A program made the translations under genes and the position numbers. Under the pieces are notes generated by a model that was given only the letters and a program-made list of their open reading frames with translations, did no database searches and was not told the DNA's origin. From assembly GCF_035946055.1 (NCBI RefSeq), contig NZ_CP108364.1, forward strand, positions 2,976,001-3,040,000: a stretch of 64,000 bases of DNA, in the 5' to 3' direction. Origin of the DNA: Streptomyces sp. NBC_01341. GTDB taxonomy: Bacteria; Actinomycetota; Actinomycetes; Streptomycetales; Streptomycetaceae. Below, piece after piece: positions 1 through 10,613 of this stretch. The first letter of the stretch is position 1. Each line of letters starts with the position of its first letter.

Positions 1-1
1 G

Positions 2-448
2 GAACCGCTCTCGGCGGTCCGGGTGGCACAGACCAACTACACGGGGGCGGTTTCCGCCGGCCTGGTGTGCGCGGGCGCACTGCAGGCGCAGGGGCACGGC
101 TCGCTGGTGGTGCTCTCGTCGGTGGCCGGCGAACGCGCACGGCGCGCGGACTTCATCTACGGCTCCAGCAAGGCGGGCCTGGACGCCTTCGCCCAGGGCC
201 TCGGCGACGCGCTCCACGGGACCGGGGTGCACGTGATGGTCGTACGTCCCGGATTCGTGCGGTCCCGCATGACGGCGGGGCGCGAGGAAGCACCGCTCGC
301 CACCACCCCCGGCGCGGTCGCGGACGCGATCGTGACGGGCCTGAGGCGGCGTTCGGAGACGGTGTGGGTGCCCGGAGCGCTGCGGGTGGTGATGTCGGCC
401 CTGCGGCACGTCCCCCGCCCCCTGTTCCGGCGGCTGCCGGTCCGCTAG
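2..448 (+). CDS. Short-chain dehydrogenase/reductase, C-terminal part (gene starts before the window)
   Basis: The frame is open from the first bases, so only about 148 C-terminal residues are visible. They contain the SDR catalytic Ser (VVLSSVAGE) and the Y-x-x-x-K pair (IYGSSKAGLDAFA), followed by the VRPGFV segment that closes the active site in classical SDRs. The tail, with RRRSETVWVPGALR, resembles actinobacterial SDRs annotated as decaprenylphospho-ribose 2-oxidoreductase partner (DprE2-like), an NADH-dependent keto reductase of arabinogalactan-type lipid sugar synthesis. The cofactor-binding N terminus is outside the window, so substrate and cofactor preference cannot be judged. The family call is firm; the DprE2 assignment is inference from overall resemblance. 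Confidence 0.85.
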   Translation, partial: EPLSAVRVAQTNYTGAVSAGLVCAGALQAQGHGSLVVLSSVAGERARRADFIYGSSKAGLDAFAQGLGDALHGTGVHVMVVRPGFVRSRMTAGREEAPLATTPGAVADAIVTGLRRRSETVWVPGALRVVMSALRHVPRPLFRRLPVR

Positions 449-526
449 AGGCCGCCGGAGGGGGACGCCCGACGTTCCGGACCGGCGCGTGTCACGGCCC
501 TCGGCGCGGGCGGCCTGGCCCCTCGG

Positions 527-1117
527 TCAGGGACGGAAGGACGGCTGGTCCACCGCGCTGCCGCCCTGGGCGGGTACGGCGGGCGCGCCGCCGCCCGCTC
601 CGAACGGGAACTCGTTGATCTTGCGCCACACACCGTCGGTGCCCTGTTCGTACAGCGCGAAGGAACCGCAGGTCCAGGCCGCCTCGTACGAGGACAGCTC
701 CTCGTACGCGCGGTCCATCGCCTCCTCCGCGATACCGTGCGCCACGGTCACGTGCGGGTGATAGGGGAACTGCAGATCCCGTACGAGCGGTCCGGACGCC
801 TCCCGGACCCGCTTCTGGAGCCAGGAGCAGGCGGAAGCGCCCTCGACGACCTGGACATAGACGACCGGCGAGAGTGGCCGGAAGGTGCCCGTGCCCGACA
901 GCCGCATCGGGAAGGGGCGGCCGGCCGTGGCGATCTGGGAGAGATGGGTCTCGATCGCCGGAAGGTCGGCCGCCTCGGCCTCGGTCGGCGGAACAAGGGT
1001 GATGTGGGTGGGAATGCCGTAGGCGGCAGGGTCCCCGAAGCTCGCGCGCCGCTCCTGGAGCAGGCTGCCGTAAGGCTCCGGGACCGCGATCGAAACGCCA
1101 AGCGTTACGGTCCCCAC
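527..1117 (-). CDS. 2'-5' RNA ligase / phosphoesterase superfamily protein
   Basis: The 196-residue protein carries the two H-x-T/S motifs that define the 2H phosphoesterase fold: THIT near residues 37-40 and HPHVT near 120-124. The family hydrolyses or ligates 2'-5' phosphodiesters or cyclic phosphates, and the substrate here is unknown. An ATG 39 bases upstream (1156) is possible. The GTG at 1117 is preferred because GAGGAG lies six bases before it and the protein then begins VGTVTLGVSI, directly at the first beta strand. It lies downstream of trpS on the same strand with about 100 bases between, so co-transcription is plausible. It converges with the SDR gene. Confidence 0.8.
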   Translation of the reverse strand: MGTVTLGVSIAVPEPYGSLLQERRASFGDPAAYGIPTHITLVPPTEAEAADLPAIETHLSQIATAGRPFPMRLSGTGTFRPLSPVVYVQVVEGASACSWLQKRVREASGPLVRDLQFPYHPHVTVAHGIAEEAMDRAYEELSSYEAAWTCGSFALYEQGTDGVWRKINEFPFGAGGGAPAVPAQGGSAVDQPSFRP

Positions 1118-1218
1118 ATCGTTCTCCTCATGCGTTGATGGTGTGTTCTCGGTCATGCCTCGGTCGTGCCGACGTCAGTGTGGCCCCTGGGGCCGCCCTC
1201 TCGCCAGGGTCCTTGGAC

Positions 1219-2244
<1,026 letters not shown>

Positions 2245-2400
2245 TCAGGTGTGGCACCAATCTCCGGCAGCCGGTGCGGGAAAGATGTCAGCCCGCGGGG
2301 AGGGCTGCGCAGCCCGGCTTGGAGGGGGGCCGCGCCATCGATGACGGGGGCGACGGCGGTGCCGTCGGGCGCGCCGCGGTCGCCTCCGGGGCCGGTGCGG

Positions 2401-2480
2401 ATGCCGAGGACGTGGTGCGGGTGTCGAGGGCGTGGTGCGGGTGCCGAGGGCGTGGTGCGGGTGCCGAGGGCGTGGTGCGG
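2401..2480 (+). repeat. Four tandem copies of a 20-bp unit
   Basis: Copies occupy 2401-2420, 2421-2440, 2441-2460 and 2461-2480. The last two copies are identical (gtgccgagggcgtggtgcgg); the first differs at the start and at one internal base, and the second at one base. Each extra copy shifts the frame by two bases, but three extra copies add 60 bases, so the reading frame is the same before and after. The repeat lies inside the sigma-factor remnant. Confidence 0.9.
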
Positions 2481-2681
2481 TCCGCCTTCTTCAAGACCTG
2501 TCAGGCCCTGGGCCGGTTCCGGGACAAGGCGTCCTTCCGCCCGTGGCTGCTGCGCATCGTGATGAATGAGACGAGAAACACGCTGCGCTCGGCGGACAGG
2601 GCGCGGACGGTGACCGGACGGCTCCGCCGTGTCGGGGCCCACCGCGCACCGGCACCGCTCGCGAGGCGCGCCGCAGAGTGA
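2401..2681 (+). pseudogene. Remnant of an ECF sigma factor (region 2 only)
   Basis: After the tandem repeat the frame reads AFFKTCQALGRFRDKASFRP then WLLRIVMNETRNTLRS, a clear sigma-70 region 2 signature of ECF factors (compare the usual A-E-D-V-V-Q-x-A-F ... F-R-x-W-L-x-x-I-x-x-N). The residues AEDVV appear both before and after the inserted repeats, so the original junction was probably AEDVV-x-SAFF. The frame stops at 2681, about 30 residues after region 2. No region 4 follows and no convincing N terminus precedes it. I read this as a decayed gene. A short functional protein cannot be excluded, but region 4 would be needed for -35 recognition. Confidence 0.65.
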
Positions 2682-2761
2682 ATGTTTCCCCGTCTCCGAT
2701 CCGACCGACGATACAAAGTGGGCACCACCCCCGCCCACGCCGCACGACGAACGGAGATCCC

Positions 2762-3967
2762 GTGTCGATCACGGAAACCGCCATCGCCTCCGCCGAGGCG
2801 CACAGCGCGCACAACTACCACCCGTTGCCCGTCGTCGTCGCTTCGGCGGACGGCGCCTGGATGACCGATGTGGAGGGGCGCCGCTATCTCGACATGCTGG
2901 CGGGCTATTCCGCTCTCAACTTCGGTCACGGCAACCGGCGCTTGATCGATGCCGCCAAGGCCCAGCTCGAACGCGTGACGTTGACGTCCCGCGCCTTCCA
3001 CCACGACCGTTTCGCCGACTTCTGTACCCAGCTCGCCGAACTCTGCGGCATGGAGATGGTCCTGCCCATGAACACCGGTGCGGAGGCGGTGGAGACGGCG
3101 GTGAAGACGGCCCGCAAATGGGGCTACCGCGTCAAGGGGCTCCTGGAGGGGACGGCGAAGATCATCGTTGCCGCTGACAACTTCCACGGCAGGACGACCA
3201 CGATCGTCAGCTTCTCCACCGATCACGAGGCGCGGGCGGACTTCGGGCCCTACACACCGGGGTTCGAGGTCGTGCCGTACGGGGATCTGACCGCTCTGTC
3301 CGAGGCGATGACCGACAACACCGTTGCCGTGCTGCTGGAGCCGATCCAGGGCGAAGCGGGGGTGCTGGTGCCACCGCCGGGTTATCTGGCGGGCGTGCGG
3401 GAGATGACCCGTGAGCGGAACGTGCTGTTCATCGCGGACGAGATCCAGTCGGGCCTCGGCCGTACGGGCAGGACCTTCGCATGTGAGCACGAGGGTGTGG
3501 TGCCCGACATGTACGTGCTGGGCAAGGCACTGGGCGGTGGTGTCGTTCCCGTCTCGGCCGTGGTGTCGTCCGCCGCGATCCTGGGTGTGTTCAAGCCGGG
3601 GGAACACGGGTCGACGTTCGGGGGGAACCCGCTGGCGTGTGCGGTGGCCCTGGAGGTGGTCGCGATGTTGCGCACCGGCGAGTTCCAGCAGCGCGCGGCG
3701 GAGCTGGGTGACCACCTCCACCGCGAGCTGGGGCTTCTGACCGGTGGCGGCGCGGTGGAGGCCGTGCGCGGTCGAGGTCTCTGGGCCGGCGTCGACGTCT
3801 CCCCCGCCCTCGGTACAGGGCGGGAGATCTCCGAGAAGCTGATGGACCGCGGCGTTCTGGTCAAGGACACCCACGGCTCCACCATTCGCATCGCCCCGCC
3901 GCTGGTCATCAGCAAGGAGGACCTGGACTGGGGACTGGACCAGCTGCGGGGGGTCCTGGCGGGCTGA
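2762..3967 (+). CDS. rocD: Ornithine aminotransferase
   Basis: PLP-dependent class III aminotransferase that converts ornithine and 2-oxoglutarate to glutamate semialdehyde and glutamate in arginine/ornithine catabolism. The protein has 401 residues. The PLP lysine is K255 in VLGKALGGG, preceded by the ADEIQSGLGRTG segment that binds the cofactor. The frame is open further upstream to 2678, but the GTG at 2762 has a GGAG five bases before it and gives a normal family N terminus (MSITETAIASAEAHSAHNYH). The gene stands alone after the sigma-factor remnant, and no dimethylargininase or Lrp gene is adjacent. A perfect 13-bp hairpin follows the stop. Confidence 0.95.
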   Translation: MSITETAIASAEAHSAHNYHPLPVVVASADGAWMTDVEGRRYLDMLAGYSALNFGHGNRRLIDAAKAQLERVTLTSRAFHHDRFADFCTQLAELCGMEMVLPMNTGAEAVETAVKTARKWGYRVKGLLEGTAKIIVAADNFHGRTTTIVSFSTDHEARADFGPYTPGFEVVPYGDLTALSEAMTDNTVAVLLEPIQGEAGVLVPPPGYLAGVREMTRERNVLFIADEIQSGLGRTGRTFACEHEGVVPDMYVLGKALGGGVVPVSAVVSSAAILGVFKPGEHGSTFGGNPLACAVALEVVAMLRTGEFQQRAAELGDHLHRELGLLTGGGAVEAVRGRGLWAGVDVSPALGTGREISEKLMDRGVLVKDTHGSTIRIAPPLVISKEDLDWGLDQLRGVLAG

Positions 3968-3976
3968 ACCGGGCGG

Positions 3977-4013
3977 CCGGCCCGGCGGGAGACGGCCTCG
4001 CCCGCCGGGCCGG
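3977..4013. terminator. Bidirectional terminator between rocD and the ATP-grasp gene
   Basis: A perfect 13-bp GC stem (3977-3989 with 4001-4013, 11-base loop) lies ten bases after the rocD stop and serves two convergent genes. There is no U-tract, as is usual in Streptomyces. Confidence 0.75.
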
Positions 4014-4068
4014 GACCAGCGTCTGAGCAGAGACCGCCGTCCGGGCGGGGGCTGAGGGACGACCGGGC

Positions 4069-5256
4069 TCAGAGGATGACGTGGGGCAGGAACCGGGCGT
4101 ATTCGTCCGTGATCGGTCCTGCCGATTCCCGTATGCCGAGCCCCGCGGCCTCGTCACCCACCACCCAGGCACCGAGCACCACGCGGTTGCCCGCGAAGTC
4201 GGGCAGCGGTGCCAGCTCCTGGTAGCAGCAGGGCTCGTCCCGTCGTACCGGTGCGCTGCCGGGCTCGTGAAGTGTGACCCCGGCACCCTCACGGCCCAGC
4301 AAAGGCTTGGCGACGTATCCCGCGCCGTCGGCCCCGGCCAGTTCGCGGGGACCGTCGAGGTAGGCGGGGAGCAGGTTGGGATGACCGGGGTACAGCTCCC
4401 AGAGGATGGCCAGGAGCGCCTTGTTGGAGAGGAGCATCTTCCAGGCGGGTTCGATCCAGCAGGTGCTTCCGGTGCCACCGCCGTTGTCGAGGGTGTCCAG
4501 CACGTGCGGCCCGAAGTGGTCCGTCGCCAGCCATTCCCAGGGGTAGAGCTTGAAGCAGCTGCGGATGAAGCGGAGCCGTTCGTCGACGAAGCGGCCGGAC
4601 AGCCGGTCCCAGCCGATCCGCTCGACGGAGAGGGCCTGGGTGTCGATGCCGGCCTGGGCTGCGGTCTCCCGCAGATAGGCCACGGTCATCAGGTCCTCAC
4701 CCAGTTCGTCGCCGTCGGAGTGGGCGAAGTGCAGGGGGCCGGGAGGAAGGAGGGGGGCCTGCTTCCTCCACGCCTCGACGAGGCGTTCGTGGAGGGAGTT
4801 CCACTGGTCAGCGCCCGGGAAGCGGTCCTCCATCCAGAACCACTGGGGGCTGGCGGCCTCGACCAGTGACGTGGGGGTGTCGGCGTTGTACTCCAGCATC
4901 TTCGCCGGCCCGGTCCCGTCGTACCGGAGGTCGAAACGGCCGTAGATGGAGGGGAGTTCGGCGCGGCGCCGCCAGGACTCGGCTATCAGGCCGGTCAAGC
5001 GGGCGTCGGTGATGCCGAGAGCGGCGAAGCGGTCGTTCTCGACGATGTGCGCGGCGGCGGCCAGACACATGGCGTGGAGTTCCTCCACGACCTCCTCCAG
5101 CGCCTCGACCTCGGGCAGCGAGAAGACGTAGTAGGCGCTCTCGTCCCAGTACGGGCGCAGTGATCCGTCCGGATAGCGCGTGAGGGGGTAGATCAGCCCC
5201 TGTTCCTCGACGGTCTGCTGCCAGCCGGGACGCGGCTCGGTGGTGCGGCGTTCCAT
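4069..5256 (-). CDS. Glutathionylspermidine synthase-like ATP-grasp protein (YgiC/YjfC type)
   Basis: The 395 residues match the synthetase domain of glutathionylspermidine synthase. The N-terminal half includes FDLRYDGTGPAKMLEYNADT (about 130-150), and near residues 310-330 the ATP-grasp loop reads AKPLLGREGAGV, with a lysine and a glycine-rich turn. The amidase domain of E. coli Gss is absent, so it resembles the stand-alone E. coli YgiC/YjfC proteins, whose substrates are unknown. Streptomyces make neither glutathione nor its spermidine conjugate as main thiol, so the name describes the fold only; I expect ligation of some amine to a carboxylate. The lipoprotein gene six bases upstream is very likely in the same operon. 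Confidence 0.85.
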   Translation of the reverse strand: MERRTTEPRPGWQQTVEEQGLIYPLTRYPDGSLRPYWDESAYYVFSLPEVEALEEVVEELHAMCLAAAAHIVENDRFAALGITDARLTGLIAESWRRRAELPSIYGRFDLRYDGTGPAKMLEYNADTPTSLVEAASPQWFWMEDRFPGADQWNSLHERLVEAWRKQAPLLPPGPLHFAHSDGDELGEDLMTVAYLRETAAQAGIDTQALSVERIGWDRLSGRFVDERLRFIRSCFKLYPWEWLATDHFGPHVLDTLDNGGGTGSTCWIEPAWKMLLSNKALLAILWELYPGHPNLLPAYLDGPRELAGADGAGYVAKPLLGREGAGVTLHEPGSAPVRRDEPCCYQELAPLPDFAGNRVVLGAWVVGDEAAGLGIRESAGPITDEYARFLPHVIL

Positions 5257-5262
5257 GTCGGG

Positions 5263-5538
5263 TCAGCCGCCGCTGGAGCCGGAGGAGCCGAATCCGTCGC
5301 GTTCGACCGCTGATCGGTTGAAACTGCCGCCCGAGACCCTGTTGTTGTGGCTGCTGCCGCCGTAGTAGTACGAGCCGTGGCCGTCGCTGTCACTGCATTC
5401 GTAGCTCGGCAGGATCTCCTGGGTCACTCGGTCGACGCACCGCTCGTCCGGTTCCGAACTGCAGGCCGTGAGCGTGGCCGCGAGGACCCCCATGCCACCG
5501 AGCACCACCGTGCTGGACCTGAGTGTGCGCTTGTCCAT
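5263..5538 (-). CDS. Small lipoprotein, partner of the ATP-grasp ligase
   Basis: A 91-residue protein with a signal peptide ending in a lipobox (TLTAC, Cys26), then an acidic segment with two Cys (ERCVDR, SYECSD) and a Gly/Ser/Tyr/His-rich tail ending GFGSSGSSGG. The start at 5538 was chosen because it gives a standard lipoprotein leader; the frame extends 20 codons further without signal features. In enterobacteria the ATP-grasp gene ygiC also sits beside a small lipoprotein, YgiB (DUF1190), whose C terminus is likewise Gly/Ser rich with a GGFG segment. The pairing suggests the lipoprotein is substrate or anchor for the ligase. This is inference; sequence similarity to YgiB is limited to the tail. 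Confidence 0.7.
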   Translation of the reverse strand: MDKRTLRSSTVVLGGMGVLAATLTACSSEPDERCVDRVTQEILPSYECSDSDGHGSYYYGGSSHNNRVSGGSFNRSAVERDGFGSSGSSGG

Positions 5539-5709
5539 GGTCTCTTCTCCCCCGTCGTATCCGCGAGCCGTCGTGTCCGGAAGCCGTCGTGTCCACAAGC
5601 CGGCGTCTCCACCTGCGAACTGCCAGTCAGATTAGATGCCGGACCCGCTCGGCTGAAACCGGCCCGTCGACTCCTCCCGCATTTCCGGGTACGCGCAAGA
5701 CATCCGCCC

Positions 5710-7110
5710 TCAGGGCAGCACACGGCAGAGCGCGTCCAGCGCCCCCGCCCAGCCGCTGTCCGACGGGGTGCCGTAGCCGATGACGAGGCCGTCGCGCCGC
5801 GCTTCCGCGTCCGGGTGTCCGAAGCGGGAGAGCCTTTCCAGTGCCAGCCCCTGCCAGGTGGCCGCCTGAACCACCGAGTGCTCGGCCCCCGCGGGGAGTT
5901 CGATCACTGCGTGCAGCCCGGCCGCGATGCCGCTCACCCGGAAGCCCGGGGCCCGCTCGGCCAGGGTCTCGACGAGCTGGTCCCGCCGACGCCTGTAGCG
6001 CAGGCGCATGGCACGCACGTGCCGGTCGTACGAACCGGACGCGATGAACTCCGCGAGGGTCAGCTGGTCCAGCGCCCCGGTCATCCACTCGGGGCCTCCC
6101 TTGGCGTCGCACACCTCCCGGACGAGCCCCTCCGGAAGCACCATCCAGGCGAGTCTCAGGCCCGGAGCCAGGGACTTGCCGGCCGTGCCCATGTAGACGA
6201 CCCGTTCCGGGTCGAGCCCCTGGAGTGCGCCCACCGGCTGCCGGTCGTAGCGGAACTCGCCGTCGTAGTCGTCCTCCAGGATCAGACCGCCCGAGGAGCG
6301 TGCCCAGTCGACCGCTGCCGCCCGCCGGTCGGGATGCAGGGGGACGCCGGTGGGGAACTGGTGGGCCGGGGTCAGCAGGGCCGCTCCCACGCGGCGCATC
6401 CCGCCCAGATCGCCGGTCCTGGCCCCCAGTTCGTCCACCGGAAGGCACGGCGTGGCCAGGCCCGCTGCGGTCAGCAGGTTCCGGTGGATGTCGAGCCCGC
6501 TCGACTCGACGGCCGCCTCCCGCACGCCGCGGTGCCGCAGCACTTTCCCCATCAGGGCGAGTCCGTGGACGAATCCGGAGCAGATGACGATGCGTTCGGG
6601 ATCGGCGTAGACCCCGCGTGCCCGTGCCAGATAGTCGGCCAGGGCCGTCCTCAGCTCGACGCGGCCCTGCGGGTCGCCGTATCCGAAAGCCTCGTCGGGT
6701 GCGACGGTGAGTGCTCGCTTCGAGGCCTTGAGCCATGCGGCGCGCGGGAAGGTCGAGACGTCCGGCGATCCCGGCATCAGGTTGTGGACGGGCCGCCGCC
6801 GTACCTGCCGGGACGGGGTACGGGGCGCTTTCGGCCCGGCCGCGTCGGCCCGCTGCGCGACTCTCGTCCCCGAGCCCTGCCGCGCGGTGAGCCGGCCCTC
6901 CGCGACCAGGTCGGCGTAGGCGTCGGCGACGGTGTTGCGGGCGATCCCCAGGTCGCGGGCGAGTGTCCGCGAGGAGGGCAACCGGGTGCCGGGCGCCAGC
7001 CGGCCGGTACGGACGGCCTCTCGCAGCGCGTTCGTCAGCCCGCTGCGCAGCCCCGGGCCGAGCGGTTCGATGTGCAGGTCGGCACCGAAAGCGGCCCAGG
7101 AATCCGTCAT
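5710..7110 (-). CDS. MocR/PdxR-type GntR regulator with aminotransferase domain
   Basis: The 466-residue protein has an N-terminal GntR winged helix (LPSSRTLARDLGIARNTVAD in the first 75 residues) and a fold-type I aminotransferase domain. The Schiff-base lysine is K312 in MGTAGKSLAPGLR. MocR proteins bind PLP or PLP-amino acid adducts to switch a nearby operator. The gene is divergent from the AhpD-like gene with only 47 bases between start codons, so it probably controls that gene and itself. The start at 7110 (MTDSWAAFGADLH) fits family N termini; a longer frame to 7173 would run over the divergent gene's start and is unlikely. Confidence 0.9.
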   Translation of the reverse strand: MTDSWAAFGADLHIEPLGPGLRSGLTNALREAVRTGRLAPGTRLPSSRTLARDLGIARNTVADAYADLVAEGRLTARQGSGTRVAQRADAAGPKAPRTPSRQVRRRPVHNLMPGSPDVSTFPRAAWLKASKRALTVAPDEAFGYGDPQGRVELRTALADYLARARGVYADPERIVICSGFVHGLALMGKVLRHRGVREAAVESSGLDIHRNLLTAAGLATPCLPVDELGARTGDLGGMRRVGAALLTPAHQFPTGVPLHPDRRAAAVDWARSSGGLILEDDYDGEFRYDRQPVGALQGLDPERVVYMGTAGKSLAPGLRLAWMVLPEGLVREVCDAKGGPEWMTGALDQLTLAEFIASGSYDRHVRAMRLRYRRRRDQLVETLAERAPGFRVSGIAAGLHAVIELPAGAEHSVVQAATWQGLALERLSRFGHPDAEARRDGLVIGYGTPSDSGWAGALDALCRVLP

Positions 7111-7157
7111 GGAAATGGACCATACCGCTGCGCCATCCGGCGCGTAGCCTCGTACCC

Positions 7158-7664
7158 ATGACGACGAACACACAGCCGCTCGCGGCCTCCGAGTACGCCC
7201 CTGAGCACCCTGCCCGCCTGCAGTGGGCCGAGCTCGCCCCCGAGGTCTACAAGGCCATGGTCCGGCTGGACGCCGCGTCCCGTAAGGGAGTCGAGCCCAA
7301 GCTGCTGGAGCTGGTCAAGATCCGCGCCTCGCAGCTCAACCACTGCGCGTTCTGCCTGGACATGCACAGCAAGGACGCCCTCGCCGCCGGAGAGTCCGTC
7401 GAGCGCGTCGTCCAGCTCAGCGCATGGCAGGAGTCCTCACACTTCTACACGGAGAAGGAGCTGGCGGCGATCGAGCTGACGGAGGCGGTGACGGTCCTGA
7501 CCGACGGATTCGTCCCGGACGAGGTGTACGCGAAGGCGGCCAAGCAGTTCGAGGAGGCCGAGCTCGCCCAGCTGATCGCGGCCATCACGGTGATCAACGC
7601 CTGGAACCGCTTCGGCGTGACCTGCCGGCTGACCCCCGGGCACTACACCCCCGGCAGTCACTGA
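7158..7664 (+). CDS. Carboxymuconolactone decarboxylase family protein (AhpD-like)
   Basis: A 168-residue all-helical protein with the AhpD core: redox pair C63-x-x-C66 followed by H70 (HCAFCLDMH). The family includes peroxiredoxin-reducing disulphide proteins, and the intact CxxC-x3-H suggests thiol-peroxidase or disulphide-reductase activity rather than lactone decarboxylation. The ATG at 7158 is chosen; the upstream open frame would overlap the regulator on the other strand. It is divergent from the MocR regulator, which is its likely controller, and a long perfect hairpin follows it. Confidence 0.9.
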   Translation: MTTNTQPLAASEYAPEHPARLQWAELAPEVYKAMVRLDAASRKGVEPKLLELVKIRASQLNHCAFCLDMHSKDALAAGESVERVVQLSAWQESSHFYTEKELAAIELTEAVTVLTDGFVPDEVYAKAAKQFEEAELAQLIAAITVINAWNRFGVTCRLTPGHYTPGSH

Positions 7665-7694
7665 GCCGACCGGCTCCCGGGGTGCTGAGAGGCA

Positions 7695-7744
7695 CGTACG
7701 GGGGCGCCCCCGGCAGCAGTCGCTGCCGGGGGCGCCCCCGTACG
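7695..7744. terminator. Bidirectional terminator, perfect 23-bp stem
   Basis: 7695-7717 pairs perfectly with 7722-7744 around a four-base loop. It lies between the convergent AhpD-like and mdh genes, 30 bases from each stop, and there is no U-tract. Confidence 0.9.
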
Positions 7745-7775
7745 GTTCCGGGTCCGGCCGGTGGCCGGGAGCCCG

Positions 7776-8858
<1,083 letters not shown>

Positions 8859-8932
8859 CTATCCGACCCGCGCCGCACCGACCGCCCGCCCCCCTGTGGG
8901 ACCGCACACAGCCGGTTACGTACCGAAGCCGC

Positions 8933-10156
8933 CTACTCCGGCCCGGTGCACCCCGTCGTCCCGGACGCGAGCGTCGCGCAGGCCTTGGCGTCGGAGGGCT
9001 TCCGCACGGCGACCATCGGGGTGTACGCGTCCGCAGCGGCGTCGGCGTCCACGGCCCCGGTCTCCTCGGCCTGTCCGGCGGTGATCGTCACGGTGTCACC
9101 CGCGGCGCCCCGGGTGATGCGGGCCCACGCCGCCCCGCAGGTCTCGCTGTAGCGGACCTCGACGACGCCTGCGCCGACCGTCGCCCTCGCCACGGTGCCG
9201 GCGAACCGGCCACCGCAGCCCATCGCTTCGGGGTCCTGCCCGGTGCACGCGACGCCGCTGCACTCCACCCCTGCGGGCAACTGCGCCCTGGTGGTGGTGG
9301 CCGACGACCCTGTCGAGGGTGCCGCGGCGACGGAGCCGGGGGCGTCGCCCTCCCCGCCTCGGTCGCCGCCCCGGTCGGTGAGCAGCACGGCGGCGGCTGT
9401 CAGCAGGAGCGCGCCGACCACCCCCGCGACGAGCGCGGCCGTCCTGGGACGTCCGCCCCGCTTCTTCTCCCCGCCCGCCGGAACCGCGACCGACGGGACC
9501 GCGACCGACGGGACCGCGACCGACGAAACGGCACCCGGAGGAGCCGCATCCGCCGGGACAGCGTCCGACCGGTCACCGTGCGTCGGGCCTGCGTCCCACG
9601 GGTCACCGTCCGCGTACGGTCTGCCCGTCGAGGGACCCAGCGCGGGTACGGTCCCCGCTCGCGGCTGCTGCGGAATCCGCGGAAGGGTGCCGCGCTGGGT
9701 GGGCACGAAGGCCGCCCGCCACGCGTCGCGGGTCTCTCCTCCCGGTCCGGCGGCGGGGGACGCACCGGTGCCGGACGCCGCGTGGCGTGCGGCACCCGTG
9801 GGTGCGGGGGCCACGCCCGCCTCGCCGAGAGCCGCGCGCGCCTGGGAGATCCTGATCGCTTCCATCGTCATGTCGTGGCGCATCTCGGAGCGGCTCCAGG
9901 CCCGCTCGGCCAGTTCCCACATGGTCGTCAGATGGTTCTGCTGGGTACCCGTCACCTCGGCGAGCGCGATGACCGCCCCTCGCGGGGCGAGCAGCCGGCC
10001 GTTCAGATAACGCTCCCAGGACGTCTTGCTGTAGCCCGTGCGGTCGGCGACGGCGGCCAGGCTCAGACCGCCGCGGTCGACGAGTCTGCGCAGCTGACCG
10101 GTGAACTCCCGCAGCTGCGGATCGAGTTCTTCCGGCAGCGGCTTCCAACGAGGCAT
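8933..10156 (-). CDS. Membrane-anchored XRE-family protein with C-terminal DUF2690 domain
   Basis: The 407 residues run: N-terminal lambda-repressor-like helix-turn-helix (about 15-70, with LSLAAVADRTGYSKTSWERY); a linker with four VAVPS-like repeats; one transmembrane helix (AALVAGVVGALLLTAAAVLL); then a DUF2690 extracytoplasmic domain with several Cys (CSGVACTGQDPEAMGCGG, later SETCGAAW). The topology places a DNA-binding-type domain inside and a Cys-rich sensor-type domain outside, so transmembrane signalling is an inference. The start ATG has GGGGGAAAG just upstream. A 13-bp tandem duplication lies in its leader at about 10166-10191. Confidence 0.85.
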   Translation of the reverse strand: MPRWKPLPEELDPQLREFTGQLRRLVDRGGLSLAAVADRTGYSKTSWERYLNGRLLAPRGAVIALAEVTGTQQNHLTTMWELAERAWSRSEMRHDMTMEAIRISQARAALGEAGVAPAPTGAARHAASGTGASPAAGPGGETRDAWRAAFVPTQRGTLPRIPQQPRAGTVPALGPSTGRPYADGDPWDAGPTHGDRSDAVPADAAPPGAVSSVAVPSVAVPSVAVPAGGEKKRGGRPRTAALVAGVVGALLLTAAAVLLTDRGGDRGGEGDAPGSVAAAPSTGSSATTTRAQLPAGVECSGVACTGQDPEAMGCGGRFAGTVARATVGAGVVEVRYSETCGAAWARITRGAAGDTVTITAGQAEETGAVDADAAADAYTPMVAVRKPSDAKACATLASGTTGCTGPE

Positions 10157-10613
10157 TGCTTTCCCCCAGTCGATTCCCCAGTCGATTCCCCGGACGCACC
10201 CGGCGCGCCTCCGGCGCCGGCACCGGGTCGTGGCCTGTCGCCGGAACGGCCGGTCCCGCGTCTCGGGCTACTCGGAAGGATGCCCTGATCCGGGCTGCCG
10301 GTTCCGGACGGAGAGGCGCACCGGGGCATTCGGTATGAGCGTGGGATCCGTTGTGCGCCGTAGGACCCGTCGAACGGTCCAGTGTCGTCGCGTGACCGTC
10401 ACCGGGTGGCGGAATGGTCACTTCCGTGTCACAGGGGCCAGCCGTCTCCTGAACCGGCACCTCATGTCCACGACGCTTGGATCAGGACAGGGCAAGGCCG
10501 ATCAAGTCGCTTCATTCCGGCGCCTCTTGTGCCGGTACGCCCGGTCCGGTGTCCGTCCCTTCTCGGGGGTGGGGACGGACACCGCGCGGGTCTTCCCGCG
10601 TGGCACGACTCCG
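10157..10613. other. 457-base intergenic region without a gene
   Basis: The right end holds the terminator hairpins of the folD-DUF3017 operon (10548-10600). The left end is the leader of the XRE/DUF2690 gene. I see no convincing ORF or RNA gene in between; short open frames here lack codon bias. Confidence 0.6.
10548..10600 (-). terminator. Tandem terminator of the folD operon
   Basis: Two hairpins follow the DUF3017 stop: a 6-bp stem (10585-10590 with 10595-10600) and a perfect 12-bp stem (10548-10559 with 10572-10583). Confidence 0.65.

Noticed and set aside
5347..7161. A 604-codon open frame on the + strand
   Set aside because: It is a high-GC shadow of the MocR regulator and lipoprotein on the other strand, with His/Pro/Arg-rich composition and no family similarity.
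10157..10613. Possible small genes in the gap before the XRE/DUF2690 gene
   Set aside because: Short frames lack codon bias, ribosome-binding sites and recognisable similarity.
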